DNA of 53,875 nucleotides from a virus (IMGVR_UViG_3300006803_000001:1-53875), one strand, 5' to 3'; shown: positions 22,984 to 32,695, numbered from the stretch's first letter. Notes: generated by a model from the letters alone, not told the origin. Program-made: numbers and translations.

Positions 22984-23649
22984 TTATCGTCCTGTGGAGT
23001 GTTTGAGCATTGCGTCGGCGGCTTGCTCGGCGTATTTCCAAGCGCTGGAAAGCTTCGTATGAGGCTCGATTGCAAGTTGAACCTCACATGTGATCGGCTC
23101 ATATTCGCGCTTTTGTCTGACCTCTCGATATGTCAACGAGGTGACTGTGACTCCGTCGGGTAGTGTATGCACTATTTTCTGCGCTGGTTGCTCGATAATT
23201 GGCTCCTGCGGCGTCTCAATTGGTTGCCCGTAATCTTGTGGCATTTCATCAAACGGCTCGTCATGTTGTATCTGTGAAGCTTCCTCGGGAGCTTTGACGT
23301 CAGAGAATGAAGCTGATTTAGTGACCCTAAGTTTTCTTGTCACTGTGCCTTGTGGGTATTCGTCGTCGTATACCTTGACTCCGTGCGTGCCCTTGTCTGT
23401 GGTATTGCTCATAATTGCAATATAAGAGCCTTTAAGGTCTTGAGGTATCTCGGGGCGGTCTTTGAACTGTATGTCGACTGAGGCGCCGTTGTCGTCCTGC
23501 AATTTAGCATTCTGAAATGACCATTCGCCATGTTCGCCCGTCCCGTTTTTCCTCGGGTATATGTTGGTCAAGGTTCCCGAGATTCCCGAGATGACTTGCC
23601 CGTCCATCATTTGCGCGATTTGCGCCGCGCTTGCTGTGTTGGTATTCAT
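22984..23649 (-). CDS. OB-fold-like protein behind MNTNT module (copy 5)
   Basis: A 221-residue protein. The segment GTLTNIYPRKNGTGEHGEWS then FQNAKLQDDNGASVDIQF and a DRPEIPQDLKG turn resembles OB-fold nucleic-acid-binding modules. The middle is a P/Q/E-rich linker, and the C-terminal helical part is unassigned. Its position directly before the exonuclease suggests an annealing or ssDNA-handling partner; this is inference. It opens the early/replication block, with its own promoter module. Confidence 0.65.
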   Translation of the reverse strand: MNTNTASAAQIAQMMDGQVISGISGTLTNIYPRKNGTGEHGEWSFQNAKLQDDNGASVDIQFKDRPEIPQDLKGSYIAIMSNTTDKGTHGVKVYDDEYPQGTVTRKLRVTKSASFSDVKAPEEASQIQHDEPFDEMPQDYGQPIETPQEPIIEQPAQKIVHTLPDGVTVTSLTYREVRQKREYEPITCEVQLAIEPHTKLSSAWKYAEQAADAMLKHSTGR

Positions 23650-23687
23650 TACGACCGAACAATGGGTCGTATCCGTTCCTTTCGCAA
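23650..23687 (-). promoter_or_regulatory. MNTNT promoter module, copy 5 (divergent)
   Basis: TTGCGA (23682-23687), 17-bp spacer, CATTGT (23659-23664), and the same distance to the ATG-AAT-ACC start. The paired TTCACA boxes are degenerate here. This copy drives the replication block directly downstream of the tail genes, and it has no in-frame ATG/GTG/TTG upstream of the module ATG, which supports the start used for all five. Confidence 0.5.
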
Positions 23688-23695
23688 GAATTAAA

Positions 23696-24529
23696 TCAAA
23701 AAACTAATTCGAGAAAATTCGATTGCGGTGCAACCTCCGCTCTTCCCATGATGATACGATCGTCAAAATCGTCCGCGACCATTGTTTGGTTGGCTTTCAT
23801 TTGAAAGAGTGTCGGCGCCGTGATTGATCCGATGTTGCCATATACGATCTTGACCTTGTGTCTTTCAATTGGGTTGTTCACTGGAAAATTTTCTCCCGCC
23901 AATGACAAGACAATCGTCGCGTTCCATCTGCCCGCATTCTTGAAGCTTCTCGCCTCTCCGTGTGTGTCAAAATTTGTGGGGATATATTCGGGTCGGGATA
24001 TCTCAATTTGCGCCGCGTATGTGTCAACTTGCACGTCGTCAATGTAGACCGAACAATCGAGACCAGATATCGGTCTGTGCGCAGGCTCTTCAACTGTAAC
24101 AACAAGAGGGTCGAACGTCTCTCTTGCAATCCTGCAATTGTAATTAGTTTCTAGCGCAACGAGCCCCCTTTTTTCTGTTGGAATTGTGATGCTCGTCATT
24201 GCGCAATCAATAAATCTTCGATTGATTCCGTCGGGCGTTGTCATCTCAATGGTGAAGGAAGGCGGATCGGTGTCGGGATTTAGAATTGAACCCAGACCAG
24301 TGAGTCCGAGGAGTTTCGCCTCAGAAAGTGTCATTTCCTTGAGCGTGCTTATTTGCCATGCCCATGCGGTTTGTCTGTGTGTGACAACTCCCCCGTATGG
24401 GTCTTTCGGTGCAAGCGAGTTGACAACGACTCTCGCGACCTTGACTTCGTTTGCTCGATATTTGTATACACTCGAGCCCCCAGTTCGCTGAATGCGAATC
24501 TCTGTATTTCTTAGCTCGAGCGCTCCCAT
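23696..24529 (-). CDS. Tail/baseplate-region structural protein (277 aa)
   Basis: A 277-residue beta-rich protein (MGALELRNTEIRIQRTGG) with no charged tail or membrane segment. It is the last gene of the tail block, after the J-like tip protein. Composition and place suggest a virion component of the tail tip, but I recognise no family. Confidence 0.55.
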   Translation of the reverse strand: MGALELRNTEIRIQRTGGSSVYKYRANEVKVARVVVNSLAPKDPYGGVVTHRQTAWAWQISTLKEMTLSEAKLLGLTGLGSILNPDTDPPSFTIEMTTPDGINRRFIDCAMTSITIPTEKRGLVALETNYNCRIARETFDPLVVTVEEPAHRPISGLDCSVYIDDVQVDTYAAQIEISRPEYIPTNFDTHGEARSFKNAGRWNATIVLSLAGENFPVNNPIERHKVKIVYGNIGSITAPTLFQMKANQTMVADDFDDRIIMGRAEVAPQSNFLELVF

Positions 24530-24532
24530 GAC

Positions 24533-24928
24533 CTAAAGTGTTGCAAATGCCGTGAGTGCGACGCCCGGGATAATTAAAATTGCAATGGCTTCTCCCGCTG
24601 GGCAATCGAGAACGACGCTCCCGATTTGCTCCCATGCCGCGGGAACTTGAATCGTCCGAACGGCGTTTGATGTGTTGTGAAATACCACAATCGTATTTTG
24701 CCCCGGGTGTGGATTGGTGATTCCCGTGATTGTGACGTTGTTTCCTGTCACATTGACCTCTTGTGTCGTTCCGTCGTCTGGGTCGATTGCAAAGCTGTTC
24801 GAAACTGGTATGACGTGGTGACTGTCGAACTTCTGATCAACAATTGCAAAGTTCGAGTCGATTATTCCTTGAACATTTGTCGTCCCCGCTGGGAGAGTTT
24901 CCATCCCTGTATGTGTTAGTATTGCCAT
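24533..24928 (-). CDS. Small tail-tip/fibre-associated protein (131 aa)
   Basis: A 131-residue protein. MAILTHTGMETLPAGTTNVQ and the middle beta segment NVTGNNVTITGITNP resemble short phage fibre or capping domains. It lies between the J-like protein and the final tail gene. Confidence 0.5.
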   Translation of the reverse strand: MAILTHTGMETLPAGTTNVQGIIDSNFAIVDQKFDSHHVIPVSNSFAIDPDDGTTQEVNVTGNNVTITGITNPHPGQNTIVVFHNTSNAVRTIQVPAAWEQIGSVVLDCPAGEAIAILIIPGVALTAFATL

Positions 24929-24940
24929 TTTTTATGATAC

Positions 24941-24954
24941 GCGCCCGCGGGCGC
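24941..24954. repeat. GCGCCCGCGGGCGC palindrome, intergenic copy
   Basis: A perfect palindrome 6 bp after the stop of the J-like gene and 12 bp before the next start. Followed by TTTTGTTTA on the plus strand. Confidence 0.85.
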
Positions 24955-24960
24955 TTTTGT

Positions 24961-27876
24961 TTATGTTACGATAAGAGGTCTTTTGCTTTGTGATCCGTTT
25001 GTTGCGTCGGTTGTGAAAATATTCAAATACCTTGACCCTGTCACTCCTAAAACCTTAATGCGCAAAGTTCCGCTTTTTGGGTCGTTGTCGTCCTGCGGGA
25101 ACCATTGGTATTCGGCGACTCCAGTTGTTGGGGTCGACCCCGTGAAGTATTCCGTCCCGAGTGTCTGGTCGCTGAGTGTCGACGAGCCCGATTTGACTTG
25201 CACCCTCACCCCCATGTAATTTGCAACGACCCTCTCGTCGAATAGGTATTGCAATGACAGTGTGTTTTGTTGCTGTGTGAAGTGACGAGGTCTGATTCTG
25301 ACCTCCCATTCTCCGACGTTTTTGTCAATCTGCGCAAGGGTCATTTCCATTGGCTGTTGATATGCTGTGCCGATATTGACTATTGGCTGGATTGTCGAGT
25401 ATCCCCAGTCTCCCCGAATGCTCTTCCGAAGGAATTGCATTTCGACGTCTGTATTTGCGGGGAAGGTTTCAAGATCGAGCAAGTTTTCCCCCGCGCCGAT
25501 ATCGGGGAAGAAATACGCAATTGACGCGGCATTGTGGTCTTGCACTGGCGTCCCGTATGCCCCGCGCATAAATGCTTTCATTTCAATACCCGTCGCCGTC
25601 TCTATTGCATATCCGACTTGTATGATTTCGTCGTTGATAAAGATCAGAGACTCGAGCGTTGATGTGAGATAAGCAAAGTCGTCTGAGAGAAACTCAGTTC
25701 GGCTTGCCACTTCTGCAATTTTTGATCTTTGCCAAGCGTTTGCGACTGTGAATGCAATCGCTTGTTCTCTGAGAATGACGAGCGGACTCTTGTCGAGAGC
25801 GGCGTCGAGTGTCATCTTGTATGCTTGTGGCATGACGTCCGTCAAAAGCTCATTCCATTCGATCGCGTCAACGAGCCTGTTGTTTATGTCTACCCTGTAA
25901 AGGTTTTCGGTTTCGGCACTTAGTGCCATTAGTGCAAACGCATTCCCTTCTGACAAAGGTTTCGGCATGTCAATGATATCGAGACTTGCAATTTCCCCGG
26001 GATCCGTGAGGTCTGAGAAATCGTCGGCAAAATTCAAATCGTCATCCTCGAGAGTATCTCGTATTTCGTATGATGGTGTCGGCGTGATGAAGTCGCCGTC
26101 TGGGTATCCGACGAATGATGTCGCGTAATAGTCTTCGTGCAACGTGATCTCGATTCCTTCGGGGTCTTGATTTTCGTCGTTGATTTCAATCACTCTCCAA
26201 TAAGAAGTCGTAGGTTGACCGCCTGCAAAGTCATCAATGACCAATTGCACAAAGTCGCCCGGCTCAAGATCGGCGTTGAATCTTGTCATTGTCGCCGTAA
26301 GGTTTGCCGCTGGGTATGAAGACTCGCTCAAAAGTCTTTGGACTTGTTTCTCTGCTGTCTTCCTGTTTGAGAATGCAAGGAGATTTACCTCTCGGCTGTT
26401 GATCGTTCCAGCCATTTGTATTGAAGCGTTGTCCGTCGCTGAAACAACCTCTTTCATGAAGTTCTTTTCCCTGTTGATGAACTTCGCCCTCAACTCGTTG
26501 ACAGTCCCCGCCCAAGCTGGTCGTGTGAGTTTGATGTCGACAAGCATGTCTCTCGTCAATGTGATCATGGGGTCGTATGCCGTCGTTCGGTCAGTCATTG
26601 CCCGACATGTAATCAAGGCGCCTTTTGTGAACGTGTAGAGTTGGCAATGGTCACGCATCATCTCGACCGAGTCTGCCATTGCTGTTTGACGTCCTAAAGA
26701 AAAACTGACTCCGACGTTTTGTTCTGCGAAATGGTTTGCCGCCGACTTGAATGCTGCAACGTCAATCTTTGATGCGCTGAGTCCCCTTCCCCAAGTTCGA
26801 TTTGTCATTATCTCGTATACACATGCGGCGGGGTTTGCCTCAACGTATGCAGGATGCGACGGGTTGTAACTGCCCCTTCTTGGGAATTCGGACTCGGGGA
26901 TTAAAGCAAGATTCTCGTCGATTGGTTTCGGCAACCTGTCGATCTCAAACATAATTGACCCCGGTCTCGGAGAGGATCCCATCAAATATTTCGGCATATG
27001 TGCAAAGCATATCCCTCGATGATTTGTTACGGCGCCCCCATAGCGATTGCCGGGCGACCTTTCTTGCAATTCGCTTCCGAAGTAAAGTTGCATTGCCCCT
27101 CCCTTTCTGTCGTCTCGCCTGCCCCCCGATACTTTGAAACTTGTATACCCTATTTCTTTGTCAATTGAAGTGAGGATTCCACCCCTGCCCCTAAAAAAGA
27201 AAGCCCTGTATAGATTATCCTCCTCTTCTTCGGGAATTTCGAGGGTTGCATTGATTCTGAACTCTTGATCGCCTGTAATTGCTGCAATGGTAAATGTCCC
27301 ATTATACCAAGTCGGGTCGACTCCCGCGATTTGAACCGATTGCCCAACTCTGAAAAAATGCAAGTCCGTGGTTCTGACTGTCATGTATGAGCCATTGTAA
27401 AAAGTGTAATCAAGGGAACTGATTAGATAATCCCCCTCTGATCGTTCACCTTGCCACATGACATGCTCGCCGGGGTTCGAGAGCACTTTTCGGACTTTGT
27501 CAATTTGACCGCAACAAATGCCGACGTCTTGTGTGATGTAATAGTTGTATCCTGTCGTCACCCTCTTTGATGAAAACAAGCCCGTCTTCACTTTTTGTGA
27601 AAGCGCCTGTGTAATAAATGAGTCCCTGTCCATTCGAATTACATTCGAAGGCAATCTCAACCTTCCAAAAACGATCGGGACGGGGGCGGCTTCGGTCACG
27701 CTTGATTCGTCAAGCTCGTCGGGTCTAGGCGGCTTTTGTTTCGCCTCCCCTCCAACAAGCATTTGTGTCAACGACATGAAAATTCCGCCGATTGCAAGTG
27801 CACTCATTGCCGAAAGACCCGCCCCGATTGCTGTCGCCCCTGCAAGTCCGCCAATGATAAAAGGTAATAAAAACAT
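24961..27876 (-). CDS. Tail-tip host-specificity protein (J/TipJ-like)
   Basis: A 971-residue protein. The N-terminus is hydrophobic and glycine-rich (FIIGGLAGATAIGAGLSAMS), then EAAPVPIVFGRLRLPSNVIR, the typical start of J-type tip attachment proteins. The middle and C-terminus are beta-rich. By family it forms the distal tail spike that contacts the receptor and lets DNA pass. It follows the NlpC/P60 gene, as in gene-transfer-agent and lambda-like tail-tip cassettes. Confidence 0.85.
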   Translation of the reverse strand: MFLLPFIIGGLAGATAIGAGLSAMSALAIGGIFMSLTQMLVGGEAKQKPPRPDELDESSVTEAAPVPIVFGRLRLPSNVIRMDRDSFITQALSQKVKTGLFSSKRVTTGYNYYITQDVGICCGQIDKVRKVLSNPGEHVMWQGERSEGDYLISSLDYTFYNGSYMTVRTTDLHFFRVGQSVQIAGVDPTWYNGTFTIAAITGDQEFRINATLEIPEEEEDNLYRAFFFRGRGGILTSIDKEIGYTSFKVSGGRRDDRKGGAMQLYFGSELQERSPGNRYGGAVTNHRGICFAHMPKYLMGSSPRPGSIMFEIDRLPKPIDENLALIPESEFPRRGSYNPSHPAYVEANPAACVYEIMTNRTWGRGLSASKIDVAAFKSAANHFAEQNVGVSFSLGRQTAMADSVEMMRDHCQLYTFTKGALITCRAMTDRTTAYDPMITLTRDMLVDIKLTRPAWAGTVNELRAKFINREKNFMKEVVSATDNASIQMAGTINSREVNLLAFSNRKTAEKQVQRLLSESSYPAANLTATMTRFNADLEPGDFVQLVIDDFAGGQPTTSYWRVIEINDENQDPEGIEITLHEDYYATSFVGYPDGDFITPTPSYEIRDTLEDDDLNFADDFSDLTDPGEIASLDIIDMPKPLSEGNAFALMALSAETENLYRVDINNRLVDAIEWNELLTDVMPQAYKMTLDAALDKSPLVILREQAIAFTVANAWQRSKIAEVASRTEFLSDDFAYLTSTLESLIFINDEIIQVGYAIETATGIEMKAFMRGAYGTPVQDHNAASIAYFFPDIGAGENLLDLETFPANTDVEMQFLRKSIRGDWGYSTIQPIVNIGTAYQQPMEMTLAQIDKNVGEWEVRIRPRHFTQQQNTLSLQYLFDERVVANYMGVRVQVKSGSSTLSDQTLGTEYFTGSTPTTGVAEYQWFPQDDNDPKSGTLRIKVLGVTGSRYLNIFTTDATNGSQSKRPLIVT

Positions 27877-27885
27877 ATTTCTTGA

Positions 27886-28359
27886 TTAAGTTTTGCGCAA
27901 ACTTGGAATTCGAACGTCCCTCGGATTTGTCTTGTATCCGCTTTTTGTCGGCATGTAAAATTCCAATATGTATCGAGACCATTTTTGTATCGGATCGGTC
28001 GTAAATTTTTGCCCCCTCATTGTGTGTGCAATTCCTTGATTTGTGATGATTCCGATGTGGCTTGCAAACGCCCCATTCTTGAAAATTGCAATTGCTCCCT
28101 CTTGCTCTTCGACTTTTTCGACGTGTAGTATTTTTTTGATATACTCTGACGCAACGCTAAATGTCGCAAGATGTCCCTCGGTTCGTCGATAATAAGTCTT
28201 GCCGCCGATGGTGCTGTCGACGACCCCTCCCTTTTTTAATAGGTAGAATGCCCCATACAAGCAATCTATTGCTTCCGACTTGTTCCACCCTCGCCACTTC
28301 CACGGAACCCCCTCGAGCTCCTGTGCGGCTTCTGATACGGCTTTGAGATCATACTCCAT
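27886..28359 (-). CDS. NlpC/P60-family tail peptidase
   Basis: A 157-residue protein. A likely catalytic cysteine lies in SEAIDCLYGAFYLL (about residue 33) and a histidine in FASHIGIITNQGIAH, in the order expected for NlpC/P60 cysteine peptidases of tail tips (lambda K-like), which locally cut peptidoglycan on infection or assist tip assembly. The ATG at 28359 overlaps the upstream gene by 11 bp. Confidence 0.75.
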   Translation of the reverse strand: MEYDLKAVSEAAQELEGVPWKWRGWNKSEAIDCLYGAFYLLKKGGVVDSTIGGKTYYRRTEGHLATFSVASEYIKKILHVEKVEEQEGAIAIFKNGAFASHIGIITNQGIAHTMRGQKFTTDPIQKWSRYILEFYMPTKSGYKTNPRDVRIPSLRKT

Positions 28360-29230
28360 GCTTGACCGAGTCTCTTGTCGGGACTTTCCAGAAACCCCCA
28401 AAGTTTGCGGCGTTGTTGAATCTGTTTTGACAGTCTTCGGTCGTGCGCCTGCAACCCGGGAGCAATCTCACTCCGTCCCCGACCTGTAAAGCGGGCAACC
28501 AATTGTTTGTGAAGAATTTGCGTCTTGTTGTTTGGACGTCAGTTGCTTTTACAATGGAAATTTTCACGCCAGTGATGTCATGAGACATTGTTCCGTATGC
28601 CCAAAAATCAGTCGTATTCACACGCCCTTCGACTGTGACTGTCCTGTTTGTTCTGTTAATTGCAACGACTGTCGCGTCGACCTTGTATGTGTCTGAGGAT
28701 ACATTGCAACCTGTCCCGAAGAGAACGTGATTGCATGTCCTTGTCCACCAAAAGCGAGGAACACTGAAATTCTGTGCGTATGCTTCTGGCACAAGGTCGG
28801 CGGTTGCAATGTCGTCGTCGAAAGTCATGTTCGTGACGACTCCCTCGGTGATGATTTTTGTATCGACTCCCCATTGGAGCAATTGAGGATTGTCCGCATA
28901 TGAACTTAAACGTATAATTGCAATGCGGATTTCTGCGGTAATACTGCTCAAAAACAATGTGCCGAAATCGGTGTTGTTTTTGGGAACCATTACTTGCACC
29001 CCAGATTCCTCGAACTCTCTCGATTTTTTCTGTCCTGCATGTGCGACGGGAACCGATGCAAAGGTTCTAGTCCCCCCAAGCTCTTCGGCTGGCATGTTTG
29101 TGATGGTGACGTCTTCGTCCGCTCCCGTGTAAAAGACTTTTGTCCCTTTTGCTTTGTCGGTGAAAATATAGCAATACCTTGCGGTTGTTGCTGGCGAACT
29201 ATTGAACGCAATGCTTGTTTCGTCTGCCAT
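28349..29230 (-). CDS. Tail-tip protein with DUF2163/phage BR0599 domains
   Basis: A 293-residue protein. The C-terminal motif CRRTTEDCQNRFNNAANFGG is the signature of the BR0599 domain, and the N-terminal half fits DUF2163. In gene-transfer agents and related siphophages this protein precedes the NlpC/P60 peptidase and the J-like protein, the order seen here. Further cysteines (RTCNHVLFGTGC) may bind metal, consistent with the lambda L-type Fe-S role, though that is inference. Confidence 0.85.
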   Translation of the reverse strand: MADETSIAFNSSPATTARYCYIFTDKAKGTKVFYTGADEDVTITNMPAEELGGTRTFASVPVAHAGQKKSREFEESGVQVMVPKNNTDFGTLFLSSITAEIRIAIIRLSSYADNPQLLQWGVDTKIITEGVVTNMTFDDDIATADLVPEAYAQNFSVPRFWWTRTCNHVLFGTGCNVSSDTYKVDATVVAINRTNRTVTVEGRVNTTDFWAYGTMSHDITGVKISIVKATDVQTTRRKFFTNNWLPALQVGDGVRLLPGCRRTTEDCQNRFNNAANFGGFWKVPTRDSVKHGV

Positions 29231-29234
29231 GATA

Positions 29235-31019
29235 TTAGTCTTCTAGGGTTCGGAACATTTTGATCGAGTAATTGAACGTCAATGTATACTCGCCCGTTTT
29301 CTTTTGTGGCTCATGGAACCACATAGAAAATACATGTTGTTTGTTCATGCCCCCCGAGAATCCATCCCATCCAACAAGAATTTGTTTAATGTTGTCGTAG
29401 TTAATTTCGCTGACGGAAAATGTTTTCGTGTAATAACTGGTAAAAGACCCCGGGACATATGTTTGCGATAAGTCCCTTGCTGTATCTGTTACATTATACG
29501 GGACGGGATTTGATCCGTTTGGAAAGCTTGGGTTTTGATAAAATCCGTTGTATATTCTTGTATCGTATCCTTGCACGTAAACCATAATCTGATTGCAATA
29601 TGACCCGCTTGTTTGGTGATCCATTTGCCCCGTGTATCTGCTGAATCCGCCCGCGTTGATGTCGGTTCCGAATATGTCGTTTGAGTAATATGTCGGTAAA
29701 AAGTGCATGCCGAATATGCCCTTATTGACAATCTCGCACAAATTGCTGTTCGTGATGACCCCTCCGTCTCCCGCTTCTGCAATACCACTCGGGATTGATA
29801 CTGTAATCGTATTGTTTGGCGCGTCAATTGCCGTGACTTCATACTCTCCGTTCCACCATGTTATCGGGTCAGCTTCTCGAATGGTTCCGCCGCTTCCCGA
29901 TCCCGCATTCAGTGCCGAGGTGATTGTGAGTGTTGTTGTTGTCGGAGTCGACGCAACTACCCATCCACCATTGTATGAGCTCGGTATCACTCCAAGGATT
30001 TCGACGTCGTCTCCTGTTGTCAATTGATGGTCGACGCTTGTCGTCAACGTGAACTCGGTCGCGGTGCTTGTAATTGATGCAATAGGTCTTTTGACCCTTT
30101 GGGCTCCCGAGATTATTACATTGCCCCCGACTTGGTAGTGATGCGAATCCCCAGCGCTTGGGGCGACTGTGATCTCTGCGGTTCCATCTCCGTTGTCGAC
30201 GATTCCTGCCGTATTGTATTCGACCGGCCAACCTGTGATGTCAAACGGGACATTGTCCGTCGGCGTGAAATCATATGTCGATGTCATTTGATATTTGAAA
30301 CCGAGTTGCTGACCCGGACCGAGAATGACGGGGTCGTCGAGAACAATTCGAGAGAATATCGGTTTGTTATAAAAGAGCCCGACGCCGAGCTCTGTGATTG
30401 TGTTGTTCTCTGTTTGCGCTGCGGTGAACAAGTATGATTGATGAAGAGTGACTCGCGGATAGTCTGTATCTGTCACGTCGACGACGTTATATTGAAAATA
30501 CTCTCCAATTGGGGGAGCCATTCGAGTTGAAGTGTATGCGACCAGTGAATCCAGCGCATCTCGTTTTGTGTTGTATACAGTGAGAGACGCGGGCGTTGTG
30601 ACTGTTTGCGATCTGTCAACTGTGACGACTGTGCCGCTGTTGACTGTGACAATTCTTGCCTCTTCGCCCGAGCCAAACTTGATCATATTGTCGACGTCGT
30701 TCCCGATGAAGTTTGCTGTCCCGCTCGATCTTGTGACTTGGTTTCCTGTTTGCGTATAAAGCGAGTTTGCTTTTGCCTCACTGTTGGGCGAGTTGCCCGT
30801 CCCGCAAAACCCGTATCGCATGAGTTGATCGAATGCGGAGCTTGCATTTGAGCTCACATAATCGTCAATCGCGGGGTTGAGTATTAGGTTTTTTTTCAAT
30901 CCAGATTCGTATGCAATTGTTCCGTCTTCATTCAATACATAGACTTGATACTTCCCGCCTCCGATTGTGGCGCTTCTCGACTGGTTTGCCTTTTCGGTCA
31001 CTTTGATTTCATTTTTCAT
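29235..31019 (-). CDS. Tail structural protein, triad A member 3 (594 aa)
   Basis: A 594-residue protein, paralogous to the gene at 33270-34994. Shared landmarks: KNLIL near the N-terminus, GTGNSPN, LDDPVxLGxGQQL, ITSxxTATEF, LNAGSGSGG (INAGSGSGG in the paralog), DPxTWWNG, and C-terminal QKK...YTL. Beta-rich with Ig-like spacing. It is probably a virion surface or tail decoration/fibre protein; exact role unknown. It overlaps the next upstream gene by 4 bp. Confidence 0.7.
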   Translation of the reverse strand: MKNEIKVTEKANQSRSATIGGGKYQVYVLNEDGTIAYESGLKKNLILNPAIDDYVSSNASSAFDQLMRYGFCGTGNSPNSEAKANSLYTQTGNQVTRSSGTANFIGNDVDNMIKFGSGEEARIVTVNSGTVVTVDRSQTVTTPASLTVYNTKRDALDSLVAYTSTRMAPPIGEYFQYNVVDVTDTDYPRVTLHQSYLFTAAQTENNTITELGVGLFYNKPIFSRIVLDDPVILGPGQQLGFKYQMTSTYDFTPTDNVPFDITGWPVEYNTAGIVDNGDGTAEITVAPSAGDSHHYQVGGNVIISGAQRVKRPIASITSTATEFTLTTSVDHQLTTGDDVEILGVIPSSYNGGWVVASTPTTTTLTITSALNAGSGSGGTIREADPITWWNGEYEVTAIDAPNNTITVSIPSGIAEAGDGGVITNSNLCEIVNKGIFGMHFLPTYYSNDIFGTDINAGGFSRYTGQMDHQTSGSYCNQIMVYVQGYDTRIYNGFYQNPSFPNGSNPVPYNVTDTARDLSQTYVPGSFTSYYTKTFSVSEINYDNIKQILVGWDGFSGGMNKQHVFSMWFHEPQKKTGEYTLTFNYSIKMFRTLED

Positions 31020-32695
31020 TGTAGTATGTATGCCCCGCCTGTTTGCTCGATTGCGCCCGCGGTGATGGATGTTTCGATTTGTTGTGGTAAATTTGGCTTC
31101 GCAAAGAAGTATGTTGATGCCTCCGCTTCTATATTGCCTTGCGTCTCGTCTTGAGAAAAATAACCGATTGGAGTTGGAGTCAAAAGAACGGCGCGGTATT
31201 CTCCCCCCGTTTGACTTATAAGACCAGACGTAATATTTGTTTCGATGAAATTTCCCGCATTAACAAGGATGGACAAATATTCCCCGCTGCTCTGCTCGAT
31301 CGAGCCCGACGTTCGGTTGGTTTCTATGATGTCGGTTTTGAGCAATGCCGCTTCGTAAACGCTTGTTACTTGCTCGATAATTCCCGAGCTTCTGTCGTTG
31401 AACAAAGGAATGATCGGAGTCACGTCGGCGACCCATGTTGCGAGGTTGTGAGTGACGTCGAGTCCATTGATCAAGAGCTCTCCCGCCGAAGCTTGAATAC
31501 TTGTCAGATAAAGCGGATTCACTGGGGAATTGCAAAGGAGATATTCGGTTGCGTATTCGCCGCCCGCAAATCGGACGAAAAGCTTTGCCTCTCCTCGTTT
31601 CAGATATATGCATGCGATGTCGGATTCTCCCGCAAAGACTGATCCGTCAATTGCCCATGTATTGATCATGAGAGGAGAGAACCCGTCGAATTTGGTGATT
31701 TGCAATTGTTGTAATTGCGAGTCGAAAAATCTGATTTCGACTTGCCCGTCGGTGAGACCTGCGCACAAATGCTCCCTACCTCCAATTGTAAAAGTCCCGT
31801 GTATGTGTGCCCCCTCGGGAGCTTGCCCGACATACCAATTCGAATAAAATGGGTCGACTCCTTCTGCTGAGAGTCTGACCCCTTGCAATGGCACGATCTC
31901 AATGAGCCAATCCTTTTGATGAGGGAAGGTTTGCCCCGTGATGTATTCTTCCGGTCCTTTGACTGTCGCCGTTTCGAATGTGAGTTTCTCCGATATTGGT
32001 AGAGGAGTTTGTCTCACTTCATTGACTTGGGGCATTGAGAAGACCTCCCCGAAATCAGTTCCTTCGATGAGCTCTGTCGAATCTTTCGGGAGCGTGTGCA
32101 ACGCTTCCTCCAGTTGCAATTCGAACTCGCATGAGTTTGGCGCTTTATGTCGAACGATAAATGTGTCGTTTGACTGCTTGGCAAAAATGCAAAACCCCGC
32201 GTATGTCCCCTCTTCAATCGGAAAAGGACTTTCACTTTCTAAGAGTATACCCGTATTACCTCCGACAAGGTTTGTCGCTTCGATTACCCGCGAGACGTGC
32301 AACTCCCGATTTCTTGAGTAAAACCAAGCAACTGTCCCGAACTTGTCGAGCTTGGTCGGATCAAGGTCAACGGCGTAATCAATGCCGACTTTGATTTCCA
32401 TATATCGAGCGCCCGCGGGCGCTGCATTGGCAACAATCAAATCTTGTGTCCATGAGGGGATATAAAAAGGATTCGACTTGCCTTGATTCCTTTTGATTAT
32501 CCGCTGCATATTGCGAACGTCCGCCGAGTTGGTGATCGTCCATTTGCCGAGGAACATTCTTTTTCCTCTTCTGTCGTAAATGCCGTATTTTTTTGCTGCC
32601 CCAAGAGCGATGTCTCGACGACCATCTGAAAAGCTCGAGACGGGAGGGGTCGAGAAATCGGGTGCAATTGTAAAAGTTGGATAAAACTCAATCAT
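31016..32695 (-). CDS. Tail structural protein, triad A member 2 (559 aa)
   Basis: A 559-residue protein, paralogous to 34991-36646 across its first about 430 residues (MIEFYP-x-FTIAPDFSTPP, NPFYIPSWTQD, DLDPTKLDKFGTVAWFYSR, AGFCIFAKQ, PNSCEFEL). The C-terminal 130 residues differ: they carry imperfect repeats of the form SGxIEQxxGxY with IETNxTSG, absent from the paralog. This pattern suggests a conserved virion-binding part and an exchangeable tip. Codons include one GCGCCCGCGGGCGC palindrome (32409-32422). Confidence 0.75.
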   Translation of the reverse strand: MIEFYPTFTIAPDFSTPPVSSFSDGRRDIALGAAKKYGIYDRRGKRMFLGKWTITNSADVRNMQRIIKRNQGKSNPFYIPSWTQDLIVANAAPAGARYMEIKVGIDYAVDLDPTKLDKFGTVAWFYSRNRELHVSRVIEATNLVGGNTGILLESESPFPIEEGTYAGFCIFAKQSNDTFIVRHKAPNSCEFELQLEEALHTLPKDSTELIEGTDFGEVFSMPQVNEVRQTPLPISEKLTFETATVKGPEEYITGQTFPHQKDWLIEIVPLQGVRLSAEGVDPFYSNWYVGQAPEGAHIHGTFTIGGREHLCAGLTDGQVEIRFFDSQLQQLQITKFDGFSPLMINTWAIDGSVFAGESDIACIYLKRGEAKLFVRFAGGEYATEYLLCNSPVNPLYLTSIQASAGELLINGLDVTHNLATWVADVTPIIPLFNDRSSGIIEQVTSVYEAALLKTDIIETNRTSGSIEQSSGEYLSILVNAGNFIETNITSGLISQTGGEYRAVLLTPTPIGYFSQDETQGNIEAEASTYFFAKPNLPQQIETSITAGAIEQTGGAYILQ

